In this document: in pieces, positions 1 through 7,602 of the stretch
How the letters are laid out: each line of letters opens with the position of its first letter
How positions within the stretch are numbered: the first letter of the stretch is position 1
NCBI GenBank assembly: GCA_018240585.1
Contig: JAFEFM010000484.1
Span: 1-57,977 of the forward strand
From: Pseudomonadota bacterium
Lineage (GTDB): Bacteria; Pseudomonadota; Gammaproteobacteria; Burkholderiales; Rhodocyclaceae
DNA: 57,977 nucleotides
Reading direction: 5' to 3'
Translations under genes and position numbers: made by a program
Notes under the pieces: model-generated
Database searches by the model: none
Told to the model about the DNA's origin: nothing
What the model saw: the letters and a program-made list of their open reading frames with translations, nothing else

Positions 1-53
1 ACGTTGATGTCGTTCGGCACGTCCTTGCCGGCGCTGACCAGATCAAAACCCAT
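1..53 (-). CDS. ppa: Inorganic pyrophosphatase, N-terminal fragment
   Basis: Only the first 17 codons lie inside the window; the gene runs off the left edge. The visible start reads MGFDLVSAGKDVPNDIN, which matches the conserved opening of family I inorganic pyrophosphatases (V-x-AGK-x-x-P-x-D). These cytoplasmic Mg-dependent enzymes hydrolyse PPi to drive biosynthesis. A GGGAGG Shine-Dalgarno sits about 6 nt before the ATG. It lies downstream of copA-copZ on the same strand but has its own likely -10 element. The identity rests on this short match only. Confidence 0.7.
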   Translation of the reverse strand, partial: MGFDLVSAGKDVPNDIN

Positions 54-68
54 GGTTCCCTCCCGTGG

Positions 69-109
69 AAAAAGTCCGCGAATTATAGGGGAAATTCCCT
101 AGTGCGGAC
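69..109 (-). terminator. Stem-loop with T tail after copZ, overlapping the ppa promoter
   Basis: Read on the minus strand, GTCCGC (104-109) and GCGGAC (74-79) form an outer stem enclosing a TAGGG/CCCTA inner stem. A run of five T follows at 69-73. This looks like an intrinsic terminator for copA-copZ. The same segment contains TATAAT (82-87), a good -10 for ppa, so terminator and promoter share the DNA. Confidence 0.5.
82..87 (-). promoter_or_regulatory. Probable -10 element of ppa
   Basis: The minus strand reads TATAAT, an exact sigma70 -10 hexamer, about 30 nt before the ppa start codon. No good -35 is visible 16-18 nt upstream. Confidence 0.45.
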
Positions 110-173
110 GCGGTCACGACGGCCGTTCGCGGCGGCCGCGCCATGCCAGCCATCATGCGCCGTCGCGTGCTGC

Positions 174-383
174 TCAAGCCGGCGCATCGAACCCGGCGCC
201 CTCCACCGCGGCGCGCATCGCATCCACCGTCACCTTCGCCGGATCGAAACGCACCTGTGCCTGCGCCGCCTCGAGAGAAACCTCGGCGTCCGCCACGCCG
301 GGCAGCGCCTTCAGCACCCCCGTCACGCTGCGCACGCAGCCACCACAGGTCATGCCTTGAACCTTGATCGTCACTTCGTCCAT
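174..383 (-). CDS. copZ: Copper chaperone, HMA domain (CopZ-like)
   Basis: This 69-residue protein is a single heavy-metal-associated domain (ferredoxin-like beta-alpha-beta-beta-alpha-beta fold). The metal site GMTCGGC is at residues 10-16, with the two Cys that bind Cu(I). The family carries cytosolic copper to P-type ATPases. The start was set at the ATG at 383 because GGAGGA lies 5 nt upstream; an in-frame ATG seven codons earlier has no such site. It follows copA on the same strand with a 61-nt gap, so the two probably form an export operon controlled from the MerR-type promoter before copA. Confidence 0.88.
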   Translation of the reverse strand: MDEVTIKVQGMTCGGCVRSVTGVLKALPGVADAEVSLEAAQAQVRFDPAKVTVDAMRAAVEGAGFDAPA

Positions 384-444
384 TGCTTCCTCCGTTGTCA
401 GCATCCATGAATTGAAGAAACACTCGCGGCGCCTCCTCCAGCCC

Positions 445-2691
445 TCAGCGGCCGGGGCGCCAGCGCTTGAGCAGCAGCGAATTGCTCACCACCGAAACCG
501 AACTCATCGCCATCGCCGCCCCGGCGATCACCGGGTTCAACATGCCCGCCGCCGCGAGCGGGATACCGAGCACGTTGTAGATGAAGGCAAAGAACAGATT
601 CTGGCGGATCTTCGACAGGGTGGCGCGCGACAGGTCGATGGCGTCGGCCACGCCCTGCAGGCTGTTGCGCACCAGCGTGATGTCGGCCGCCTCGACCGCC
701 ACGTCGGCGCCGACCCCGATCGCGAAGGACACGTCCGCTGCCGCCAGTGCGGGCGCATCGTTGATGCCGTCGCCGGCCATGCCGATAAGCTCGCCCGGTG
801 CCGCCAGTGCCTTCACTGCTGCAGCCTTGTCGCCCGGCAGCACGCCCGCACGCCACTCGCGGATGCCCGTTTCGCGTGCAATCGCCTCCGCCGTCGCAGG
901 ATGGTCGCCCGTCAGCATCACCACCCGCAGCCCCCGCGCCTGCAAGCGCGCCACGGCCGCGGCGGAATCGGCGCGCACGCGGTCGGCAACGCCGATCAGT
1001 CCGGCGAATTCCCCATCGCAAGCCACCGCAACCAAGGTGTGGCCCGCCGCCGCCATGTCGCCCAGCATCGCCGGCGGAACCGTCACGCCGCGTTCGGCGA
1101 GGAAACCGGGGGAGCCGAGGACCACTTCGGCCCAGCCCTGTTCATGACGCACGCGTCCCTCGACGCCCTTGCCCCCCAGCGCGCGGACGGCATCCGTTTG
1201 CGCCAGCGCCACACCCGTCTCCCTGGCTGCGGCCACCACCGCAGCGGCGATCGGGTGCCCGCTGCTCTGCTCCAGCGCGGCGGCAACGCCCAGCACGCTC
1301 TCGCGAGTCCAGCCTTCTCCCGTCCTCACTGCTGTGACCGCGGGTTTGCCCTCGGTCAGCGTGCCGGTCTTGTCGACCGCGAGCACGCGGATGCGCTCGG
1401 CCAATTCCAGCGCCTCGACGTTCTTCACCAGCATGCCCGCACGCGCGCCCTGGCCGGTACCGACCATGACCGCCGTCGGCGTGGCCAGCCCCAGCGCGCA
1501 GGGACAGGCGATCACCAGCACCGCGACCGCGTTGATCAGCGCCTGCTGGAAATCGCCGCTCCAAAGCCACCAGCCCCCGAAAGTCGCCAGCGCGACCAAC
1601 ACCACTGCTGGCACGAACACCGCGGCGATGCGGTCAGCCATGCGCTGCACCGGCGCCTTGGAGCCCTGCGCCTGCTCCACCAGGCGGACGATCCCTGCGA
1701 GCATGGTACTCGCCCCCACTCCCGTCGCGCGGCAGCGCAGCACGCCCTCGCCATTGATCGTCGCAGCGAACACCGTGTCGCCCGAGTGCTTGTCGACGGG
1801 CAGGCTCTCGCCGGTCAGCATCGCCTCGTTAAGCGCAGAAGTGCCGCTCACGATCACTCCATCCACCGGCACCGCATCGCCCGGGCGCAGCAGGAAGGCA
1901 TCTCCCGGCTGCAGGGTATCGACCGGCACCTCGACCACCTCGCCGTCGCGCTCGATACGGGCCATCTTCGGCTGCAGCCGCAGTAGCGCGTCAATCGCCG
2001 CAGTGGTGCGCGCCTTCGCACGCGCTTCGAGCAGCTTGCCGAGCAGGATCAACGTGATGATCATCGCCGAAGCCTCGAAATAGACGTGCAGGTCGTGCCT
2101 GCCGGCGAGCGTCACCGCGAGGCTATAGACGTAGGCGATGCTGGTTCCCAACACCACCAGCACGTCCATGTTCGCGCTGCCGCCGCGCAGCGAAGCCCAC
2201 GCGCCGCGGTAGAAGCGCGCGCCGATCCAGAACTGCACCGGCGTCGCCAGCAACAACTGCAGCCAGCGCGGCACCAGGTCGTGGTGGCCTTCGGCCATCG
2301 GCCACAAGCCGAACATAGCCGGCATCTGTGCGGCCAGCGGCAGCGTCAGCAGCGCAGCCGCCCAGAAATGCCGCAGCCCGGAGCGCCACTCGGCTTCATG
2401 CCGCAGCCGGGTCTGCTCGCGCTGCATGGCGCCGGTTTCGGTCGCACCGAAACCGGCGCGCTGGACCGCAGCCTTTGCCGTCTCAAGCGAAAGCGCGCCG
2501 GGCGCGTAGCGCAGCGTTGCGCGCTCGGTCGCCAGGTTGACGGTGGCCTGCACGCCAGGAAGGCGGTTCAGCACCTTCTCCAGTCGGGTGGAGCACGAAG
2601 CGCAGGTCATGCCGGAGATGGCAAGTTCCAGCGTCTCCTGACTGTCCCTGGCTGCGGTTGCCGGAGGCGCGCCGAGCGTCGTGTCTGTCAT
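445..2691 (-). CDS. copA: Copper-exporting P1B-type ATPase CopA
   Basis: The 748-residue protein has one N-terminal HMA domain (GMTCASC, residues 27-33) and P1B ATPase core motifs: TGES near 293, the membrane CPC motif at 396-398 typical of Cu(I)/Ag(I) pumps, DKTGT at 440-444 with the phosphorylated Asp, and GDGINDAP near 690. It pumps cytosolic Cu(I) outward across the inner membrane. The ATG at 2691 is preceded by AAGAGGA; the open frame continues upstream but crosses the promoter. The gene is divergent from a MerR-family regulator and followed by copZ. A role in supplying or protecting copper for the nearby cbb3 oxidase is possible but inferred. Confidence 0.95.
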   Translation of the reverse strand: MTDTTLGAPPATAARDSQETLELAISGMTCASCSTRLEKVLNRLPGVQATVNLATERATLRYAPGALSLETAKAAVQRAGFGATETGAMQREQTRLRHEAEWRSGLRHFWAAALLTLPLAAQMPAMFGLWPMAEGHHDLVPRWLQLLLATPVQFWIGARFYRGAWASLRGGSANMDVLVVLGTSIAYVYSLAVTLAGRHDLHVYFEASAMIITLILLGKLLEARAKARTTAAIDALLRLQPKMARIERDGEVVEVPVDTLQPGDAFLLRPGDAVPVDGVIVSGTSALNEAMLTGESLPVDKHSGDTVFAATINGEGVLRCRATGVGASTMLAGIVRLVEQAQGSKAPVQRMADRIAAVFVPAVVLVALATFGGWWLWSGDFQQALINAVAVLVIACPCALGLATPTAVMVGTGQGARAGMLVKNVEALELAERIRVLAVDKTGTLTEGKPAVTAVRTGEGWTRESVLGVAAALEQSSGHPIAAAVVAAARETGVALAQTDAVRALGGKGVEGRVRHEQGWAEVVLGSPGFLAERGVTVPPAMLGDMAAAGHTLVAVACDGEFAGLIGVADRVRADSAAAVARLQARGLRVVMLTGDHPATAEAIARETGIREWRAGVLPGDKAAAVKALAAPGELIGMAGDGINDAPALAAADVSFAIGVGADVAVEAADITLVRNSLQGVADAIDLSRATLSKIRQNLFFAFIYNVLGIPLAAAGMLNPVIAGAAMAMSSVSVVSNSLLLKRWRPGR

Positions 2692-2724
2692 GGCATCCTC
2701 TTGCAGTACTTCATCGTGAAGCGC

Positions 2725-2756
2725 AGTGTAAACCCCGTACCTGACTACGGAGTCAA
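2725..2756 (-). promoter_or_regulatory. MerR-type copA promoter with 20-bp spacer and dyad operator
   Basis: On the minus strand -35 TTGACT (2751-2756) and -10 TACACT (2725-2730) are separated by 20 bp, longer than the sigma70 optimum, as in promoters that MerR proteins activate by DNA distortion. The spacer holds an inverted repeat ACTCCGTA / TACGGGGT (7 of 8 positions) around a 6-bp centre. It resembles mercury-type MerR operators. It ends four bases before the merR start codon. Confidence 0.8.
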
Positions 2757-2760
2757 CCCC

Positions 2761-3201
2761 ATGGACCGCAAAAATACGCCGGAATTCAGCGAGGGAGACG
2801 CACGCACCCGAGCATTCACGATCGGCGCGCTGGCCAGGGCCGCCGACGTCAGCGTGGAGACGATCCGCTACTACCAGCGGCGCGGTCTGCTGCCGGAACC
2901 GAGCACGACCCGCGGCGCCTACCGCGTGTATGGCGAGGATGAACTCGCGCGCCTGCGCGCCATCCGCCGCGCCCAGCAGCTCGGCTTCTCGCTCGACGAG
3001 ATCAACGGCCTGCTCGCGCTCAACGCCGAACGCGACCGCCAGCGCGCACGCGCGGCAGCACAGGCGAAGATCGAGCTGATCGATTCGCGCATCTGCCAGT
3101 TGCAGGACATGCGCGACGCGCTGGCCGAGCTCGTGCATTGCTGCGAGCACACCGACGGCGCAGCGCCCTGCCCCATCCTGCGCGCCTTGTCCAGCGAGTG
3201 A
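2761..3201 (+). CDS. MerR-family metal-responsive regulator
   Basis: This 146-residue protein has the MerR winged helix-turn-helix (about 19-88, including FTIGALARAADVSVETIRYY), a dimerisation helix, and a C-terminal metal loop with Cys127, Cys128 and Cys137. Cys128-x8-Cys137 matches the spacing of Cys117/Cys126 of MerR rather than the x7 spacing of CueR. The third MerR ligand (Cys82 position) is missing. It is divergent from copA, with the dyad operator between them, so it very likely controls copA-copZ and itself. Copper is the inferred signal; the loop does not prove it. An 18-residue N-terminal extension precedes the HTH, and no closer start codon is available. Confidence 0.85.
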   Translation: MDRKNTPEFSEGDARTRAFTIGALARAADVSVETIRYYQRRGLLPEPSTTRGAYRVYGEDELARLRAIRRAQQLGFSLDEINGLLALNAERDRQRARAAAQAKIELIDSRICQLQDMRDALAELVHCCEHTDGAAPCPILRALSSE

Positions 3202-3240
3202 AGGTCGCCTGGGCAGGCCGAGTCGATGAAGGACGGTGGT

Positions 3241-3951
3241 TCAGACCGCGCAGACAACGCCGCTCCACAAGTCCCCGCCCAGCGTCGGCGCGTGATACAG
3301 GCCGAACAAGCCGAAACCCAGCACCAGCAGGCCCGACACGAAACGCACCTTGCGGTTGCGGGTGAAATCGCGGAAGCGCTTGAAGAGCATCCCCGCCAGC
3401 AGCAGGTTGGGCAGCGTGCCGAGGCCGAAAGCGAGCATCAGCCCTGCGCCGCGCAAGCCCGATCCGGTGACCAGCGCGGTGGCGAGGATGGAATAGGTCA
3501 GGCCGCAGGGAATGAAGCCCCACAGCAGGCCCAGCGGCAAGGCCTGCCGCACCGAGTGCGCCGGCAGGAAGCGCCGCGTGGCGGGCTGGATCTTCCGCCA
3601 CAGCACATGACCCACACGCTCGATCGGTGTCAGCAGCCGGGTGAAGCCCGTCAGGTACAGGCCGAGTGCGACCAGCATCACGTTGGCCAGCACGTATAGC
3701 GTCATCTGCACCGGCAGCATGCCGTCGTAGAGCATGCCGACCGACCCGAGGGCGCCGACGAGACCGCCAAGCGCGGTGTAGGTGGTGATGCGGCCCAGGT
3801 TATAGGCGAGGTGCAAGGGCCACTGGGGCTTGCCGCCCGGTGTGCGGACCTGCACCGTGAGCGCTCCGACGATGCCGCCGCACATCGACACGCAGTGCGT
3901 GCCGCCGAGCAGGCCGATGAGGAAGACGGCGAGATAGCCGGTTTGGGGCAT
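3241..3951 (-). CDS. SafE/UreH-like membrane protein (sulfite exporter TauE/SafE family)
   Basis: The 236-residue polytopic protein has about six membrane segments. Residues 16-27 carry a conserved GGTHCVSMCGG element with Cys20 and Cys24. This branch of the DsbD-transmembrane/UreH superfamily is commonly encoded near cbb3 oxidase assembly genes, hemN and fnr, as here, and has been linked to copper or thiol handling during oxidase maturation. The substrate is not known from sequence. It lies downstream of hemN on the same strand (95-nt gap) and converges with merR. Confidence 0.8.
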   Translation of the reverse strand: MPQTGYLAVFLIGLLGGTHCVSMCGGIVGALTVQVRTPGGKPQWPLHLAYNLGRITTYTALGGLVGALGSVGMLYDGMLPVQMTLYVLANVMLVALGLYLTGFTRLLTPIERVGHVLWRKIQPATRRFLPAHSVRQALPLGLLWGFIPCGLTYSILATALVTGSGLRGAGLMLAFGLGTLPNLLLAGMLFKRFRDFTRNRKVRFVSGLLVLGFGLFGLYHAPTLGGDLWSGVVCAV

Positions 3952-4046
3952 GGGCGATCAGCGCATGAGACAAGGTGGCAAAACAAGGCGACACGGCCGC
4001 GAGCGTCGGTGTCGCCATTGTACGCCGCAGCGCAACATCCCGCCGC

Positions 4047-5438
4047 TCAGATCACGCGGGAGTAACGCGTCCTCTCACGGTCGGCGCGCAGGTAGCGGTC
4101 GAACACCATCGCGATGCCCCGCACCAGCAGGCGGCCGGCGGGCTGCACGCTGATCCAGTCGCCTTCGACCTTCAGCAGCCCGGCTTTCTGCATCTCCGCG
4201 AGATCCTCAAGCTCCTCGGCGAAATACTCGCGGAAGTTGATCAGGTGGGCGATCTCGATCGACTGCATCGACAACTCAAAATGGCACATCAGCGCCTGGA
4301 TCACTGCGCGCCGCAGCAGGTCGTCGGCAGTGAGCTCGATGCCGCGCAGCACCGGCAGTTCGTCGCGATCGAGCGCGTCGTAGTATTCGTCCAGCGTCTT
4401 CACGTTCTGTGAATACACCGGCCCGATCTTGCCGATCGCCGACACGCCGAAAGCCAGCAGATCGCATTCGGCGTGCGTCGAATAGCCCTGGAAGTTGCGG
4501 TGCAGCCGCCCCTGCCGCTGCGCCACCGTCAGCTCGTCGTCCGGCTTGGCGAAGTGGTCCATGCCAATATAGACGTAGCCCGCCTCGGTGAGCCGACGGA
4601 TGCCGAGCTGCAGCAGTTGCAGCTTGGTGTCGGGAGTGGGCATGTCGCCCGTCGAGATACGGCGCTGCGGCTTGAACAGCCCCGGAAGGTGCGCATAACT
4701 GTAGAGGGAGACGCGATCCGGTGCGATCTGCAGCACCTGCTCCAGCGTTCGATTGAAGCTGATCACGTTCTGCTTGGGCAAGCCGTAGATCAAGTCCATG
4801 CTGACCGACTTGAAACCGGTCTGACGCGCCGAGTCGATGACGAGCTTGGTCTCGTCGTAGCTCTGGATGCGATTCACCGCCTTCTGCACGTCCTCGGCGA
4901 AGTCCTGCACGCCCACGCTCATGCGGTTGAAACCGAGGTCGGCGAGCAGCTTCACCGTGTCGAAATCGACTTTGCGCGGATCCACCTCGATCGAGTACTC
5001 GCCGTTGGGCACCAGCGTGAAATGCTCGCGCACCGCCCCCATCAACTCGCGCATTTCATCGTGCGACAGGAAGGTGGGCGTCCCCCCGCCGAGGTGCAAT
5101 TGCGTGACCTGGCGACTGCCTTCGAGGCAGGCGGACTGCATCGCGATCTCTTTCGCGAGATATTTCAGGTACTTCGCCGAGCGCCCATGATCCTTGGTGA
5201 TGATCTTGTTGCAGGCGCAGTAGTAGCAGATCGTGTTGCAGAAGGGGATGTGGAAGTATAATGAGAGCGGTTTGCTCACGCCGCCAATTGCCCGCTTCGC
5301 CAGCCATGCCTTCAAGGCGTCGGCATTGAAGGCTTCAACGAAGCGGTCGGCGGTCGGATACGACGTGTAGCGCGGGCCGTTGATGTCGAAGCGGCGAATC
5401 AGTTGCGGGTCGAAGATGAGATCGGTCTGACTGGTCAT
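4047..5438 (-). CDS. hemN: Oxygen-independent coproporphyrinogen III dehydrogenase
   Basis: The 463-residue radical SAM enzyme decarboxylates coproporphyrinogen III to protoporphyrinogen IX without oxygen. The cluster motif CNTICYYCAC (Cys67, 71, 74, plus Cys76) and the preceding HIPFC are diagnostic of HemN. The N-terminal RRFDINGPRYTSYPTADRF segment is also typical. It lies divergent from fnr, and an FNR-type box 65 nt before its ATG explains anaerobic induction. It would supply heme for cbb3 cytochromes and anaerobic respiration. Confidence 0.96.
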   Translation of the reverse strand: MTSQTDLIFDPQLIRRFDINGPRYTSYPTADRFVEAFNADALKAWLAKRAIGGVSKPLSLYFHIPFCNTICYYCACNKIITKDHGRSAKYLKYLAKEIAMQSACLEGSRQVTQLHLGGGTPTFLSHDEMRELMGAVREHFTLVPNGEYSIEVDPRKVDFDTVKLLADLGFNRMSVGVQDFAEDVQKAVNRIQSYDETKLVIDSARQTGFKSVSMDLIYGLPKQNVISFNRTLEQVLQIAPDRVSLYSYAHLPGLFKPQRRISTGDMPTPDTKLQLLQLGIRRLTEAGYVYIGMDHFAKPDDELTVAQRQGRLHRNFQGYSTHAECDLLAFGVSAIGKIGPVYSQNVKTLDEYYDALDRDELPVLRGIELTADDLLRRAVIQALMCHFELSMQSIEIAHLINFREYFAEELEDLAEMQKAGLLKVEGDWISVQPAGRLLVRGIAMVFDRYLRADRERTRYSRVI

Positions 5439-5502
5439 TGTCGTGCTGCAGGCTCTGCTGCCGGGATGTGCCTAACAATGGCAGATCACCCCGATTTTGT
5501 GG

Positions 5503-5516
5503 TTGACGTGGATCAA
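5503..5516. promoter_or_regulatory. FNR box shared by hemN and fnr
   Basis: TTGAC-GTGG-ATCAA is nearly the FNR consensus TTGAT-N4-ATCAA (one mismatch). It sits in the 131-bp divergent region, 65 nt from the hemN start and 54 nt from the fnr start. It could activate hemN and autoregulate fnr. Neither side shows a strong -10, so the direction of control is uncertain. Confidence 0.75.
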
Positions 5517-5569
5517 CGGTGTCCGGAATCTGCCGGCATCACCAATGCTGACAAGGGAAACAAGAACTC

Positions 5570-6316
5570 GTGCAGATGAAGGCGGCAGTCCCCATCACCG
5601 TCAGTGGGCTCAAGGCATCCTGCTCGCAGTGTAACCTCGTTGAGCTATGTCTGCCGTTCGGGATGTCCGAGCACGACCTCAACCGCCTCGACGAGCTTGT
5701 CGGTGCCCGCCGCAAGATCAAGCGCCAGCAGAGCCTTTACCGCGCGGGCGATCCCTTCGAGGCGATCTACGCCATCCGCGCAGGCTCCTTCAAGACCGAC
5801 GTGCTGCTCGAGGACGGTCGCGACCAGGTCACCGGCTTCCAGATGACCGGCGAGATCCTCGGCCTGGACGGCATCAGCGCGGAGACGCACTCCTGCAACG
5901 CGATCGCGCTCGAGGACAGCGAGGTCTGTGTCATTCCCTACGGCAAGCTGGAAGAGATGTCGCGCGAGGTCGAAGGCCTGCAACATCAGTTCCACAAGGT
6001 CATGAGCCGCGAGATCGTTCGCGACCACGGCGTGATGATGCTGCTCGGTTCGATGCGCGCCGAGGAGCGACTTGCGGCCTTCCTCCTCAACATGTCGCAG
6101 CGTTTCACGGCGCGCGGCTTCTCGCCGGCGGAGTTTCACCTGCGCATGACGCGTGACGAGATCGGCTCCTACCTGGGCCTGAAGCTGGAAACGGTCTCGC
6201 GCGCCTTCTCGCGCTTCCAGGAAGATGGGCTGGTGAGCGTGCAGCAGAAGCACATCCGCATCCTCAACGCGGGCGGTCTCAAGCGCCTGCTGCAGCATCA
6301 GTCCGGCGGACGTTGA
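5570..6316 (+). CDS. fnr: FNR-type oxygen-sensing transcriptional regulator
   Basis: The 248-residue CRP/FNR protein has the oxygen-labile [4Fe-4S] ligands Cys18-x2-Cys21-x5-Cys27 plus Cys109 (HSC). It has a cyclic-nucleotide-type beta barrel (about 35-150), a dimerisation helix, and a winged HTH whose recognition helix contains E-TVSR, which reads TTGAT half sites. It is the obvious activator for the FNR boxes before hemN, ccoN and perhaps uspA and the candidate sRNA. The start is GTG at 5570 or ATG at 5576; AAGGGA lies about 12 nt upstream of the GTG. Confidence 0.94.
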   Translation: MQMKAAVPITVSGLKASCSQCNLVELCLPFGMSEHDLNRLDELVGARRKIKRQQSLYRAGDPFEAIYAIRAGSFKTDVLLEDGRDQVTGFQMTGEILGLDGISAETHSCNAIALEDSEVCVIPYGKLEEMSREVEGLQHQFHKVMSREIVRDHGVMMLLGSMRAEERLAAFLLNMSQRFTARGFSPAEFHLRMTRDEIGSYLGLKLETVSRAFSRFQEDGLVSVQQKHIRILNAGGLKRLLQHQSGGR

Positions 6317-6332
6317 CACGCCCGGCATCGCG

Positions 6333-6350
6333 GCCTGCGCTGTCGCAGGC
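6333..6350. terminator. Hairpin between convergent fnr and sirB2-like gene
   Basis: GCCTGCG and CGCAGGC form a perfect 7-bp stem with a 4-nt loop between the two stop codons. There is no T run on either side, so termination is only plausible. Confidence 0.35.
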
Positions 6351-6356
6351 TGCGAA

Positions 6357-6755
6357 TCACGCCGTGGCGCCGAGCACCGCCAGATAGCCCAGCGGATTCT
6401 TCGTCAGGGCGACCGACACGATCCACAGGAAAACGGCGATGGCCGCGACGAACGCCGCAACCCGGACAGCCGGCGTGCGCCCGCGCTTGAGCGCGACCGT
6501 ACCGAGCAGGATGTAGGCGATCAGGCCGAGCACCTTGGCGGTCACCCATGCGGCGACGAAAGGGTATTGCCCGATCAGGGCGGCCAGCGCGAGCGCGCTA
6601 CCGAGCAGCAGCGTGTCGACGATGTGCGGCAGCACCCGGGTCAGGCGGTGACGCAGCAGCGCGCTGCCGCCGACCATCCAGGCGCCGCGCAGCAGAAACC
6701 CCAGGCCGCTGAGGATCACGCAGGTGACATGCAGATGTTTGACCGCAAGGTACAT
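6357..6755 (-). CDS. SirB2-family membrane protein
   Basis: The 132-residue integral membrane protein has four hydrophobic segments and the SirB2 signature (VKHLHVTCVILSGLGFLLRG near the start, HIVDTLLL in the middle). The family is widespread in proteobacteria and often named invasion gene expression up-regulator, but its molecular function is unknown. It converges with fnr and is divergent from the DNR-like regulator, so it may belong to the respiratory regulon by position only. Confidence 0.8.
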   Translation of the reverse strand: MYLAVKHLHVTCVILSGLGFLLRGAWMVGGSALLRHRLTRVLPHIVDTLLLGSALALAALIGQYPFVAAWVTAKVLGLIAYILLGTVALKRGRTPAVRVAAFVAAIAVFLWIVSVALTKNPLGYLAVLGATA

Positions 6756-6850
6756 CTCGACTCTCGAATCCGGAATCCGGCACTTTTCATCAGGGAAGCG
6801 ACCCTAACACGAGCGAGTTAAAATTGCTTCTCACTACGGAGAGCATGCTG

Positions 6851-7531
6851 ATGGCCCCCCCACCTGTCGATATTCCCGCCCTGTTGCGCCGCATTCCCCT
6901 TTTCAGCGAACTGGCTGACGCCGATCTCGAGCACGTGCTGCGCTTCGCGCGCGAGCGGCGCCTCGCCCGCGGCGAGGTGTTGTTCCAGCGTGGCGACATG
7001 CCGCACGGCTTCTACTTCCTGGTGAGCGGCCAGGTCAAGCTTGCATTCTCATCGGCCCACGGCACCGAGAAAGTGGTCGAGATCCTGGGCCCGATGCAGA
7101 GCTTCGGCGAAGCGGTCATGTTCATGAACCGGCCCTATCCGGTTTTTGCCGAAGCGCTGAGCGAGAGCGTGCTGCTGCACATCGGCCAGGCGGTGGTCAC
7201 CGAACTCATCGAGCAGGATCCGAAATTCGCGCTCAAGCTGCTCGCAGGCATGTCGGTGCGCATGCACGGCTTGGTGAGCGACGTCGAAACCTACTCCCTG
7301 CGCTCCAGCGTGCAGCGGGTGATCGGCTATCTTCTGCAGCAGGCCGACAGCGACAAACCTTGCGAATTCGCGCTGCCCACCAGCAAGCAGGTCATTGCCT
7401 CGCGGCTGAATCTCACGCCCGAAACCCTTTCGCGCATCTTCCACGATCTTTCCGATGCGGGGCTCGTCACCGTCCAGGGCAAGCACATCACCCTGCACGA
7501 CCCCGCCCGGCTGGCCCGCTACCAGGGCTGA
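6851..7531 (+). CDS. CRP/FNR-family regulator, DNR-like
   Basis: The 226-residue protein has a cyclic-nucleotide-type sensor domain (about 15-130, with FQRGDMPHGFYFLVSGQVKL) and a C-terminal winged HTH (SKQVIASRLNLTPETLSRIF). It lacks the N-terminal Cys cluster of FNR. The EAVMFMNRPYP stretch resembles DNR, the heme-based nitric oxide sensor of denitrifiers, so an NO or redox signal is plausible but inferred. The ATG at 6851 was chosen because GGAG lies 9 nt upstream; upstream alternatives are ATG 6845 and TTG 6824. Confidence 0.82.
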   Translation: MAPPPVDIPALLRRIPLFSELADADLEHVLRFARERRLARGEVLFQRGDMPHGFYFLVSGQVKLAFSSAHGTEKVVEILGPMQSFGEAVMFMNRPYPVFAEALSESVLLHIGQAVVTELIEQDPKFALKLLAGMSVRMHGLVSDVETYSLRSSVQRVIGYLLQQADSDKPCEFALPTSKQVIASRLNLTPETLSRIFHDLSDAGLVTVQGKHITLHDPARLARYQG

Positions 7532-7602
7532 GCAGATGCGCCCGCACTGACCGGTTGCGCCCGCTGCGAGGGGCCCGCCAGAGCGGCACTGCGTCCCGCG
7601 CG

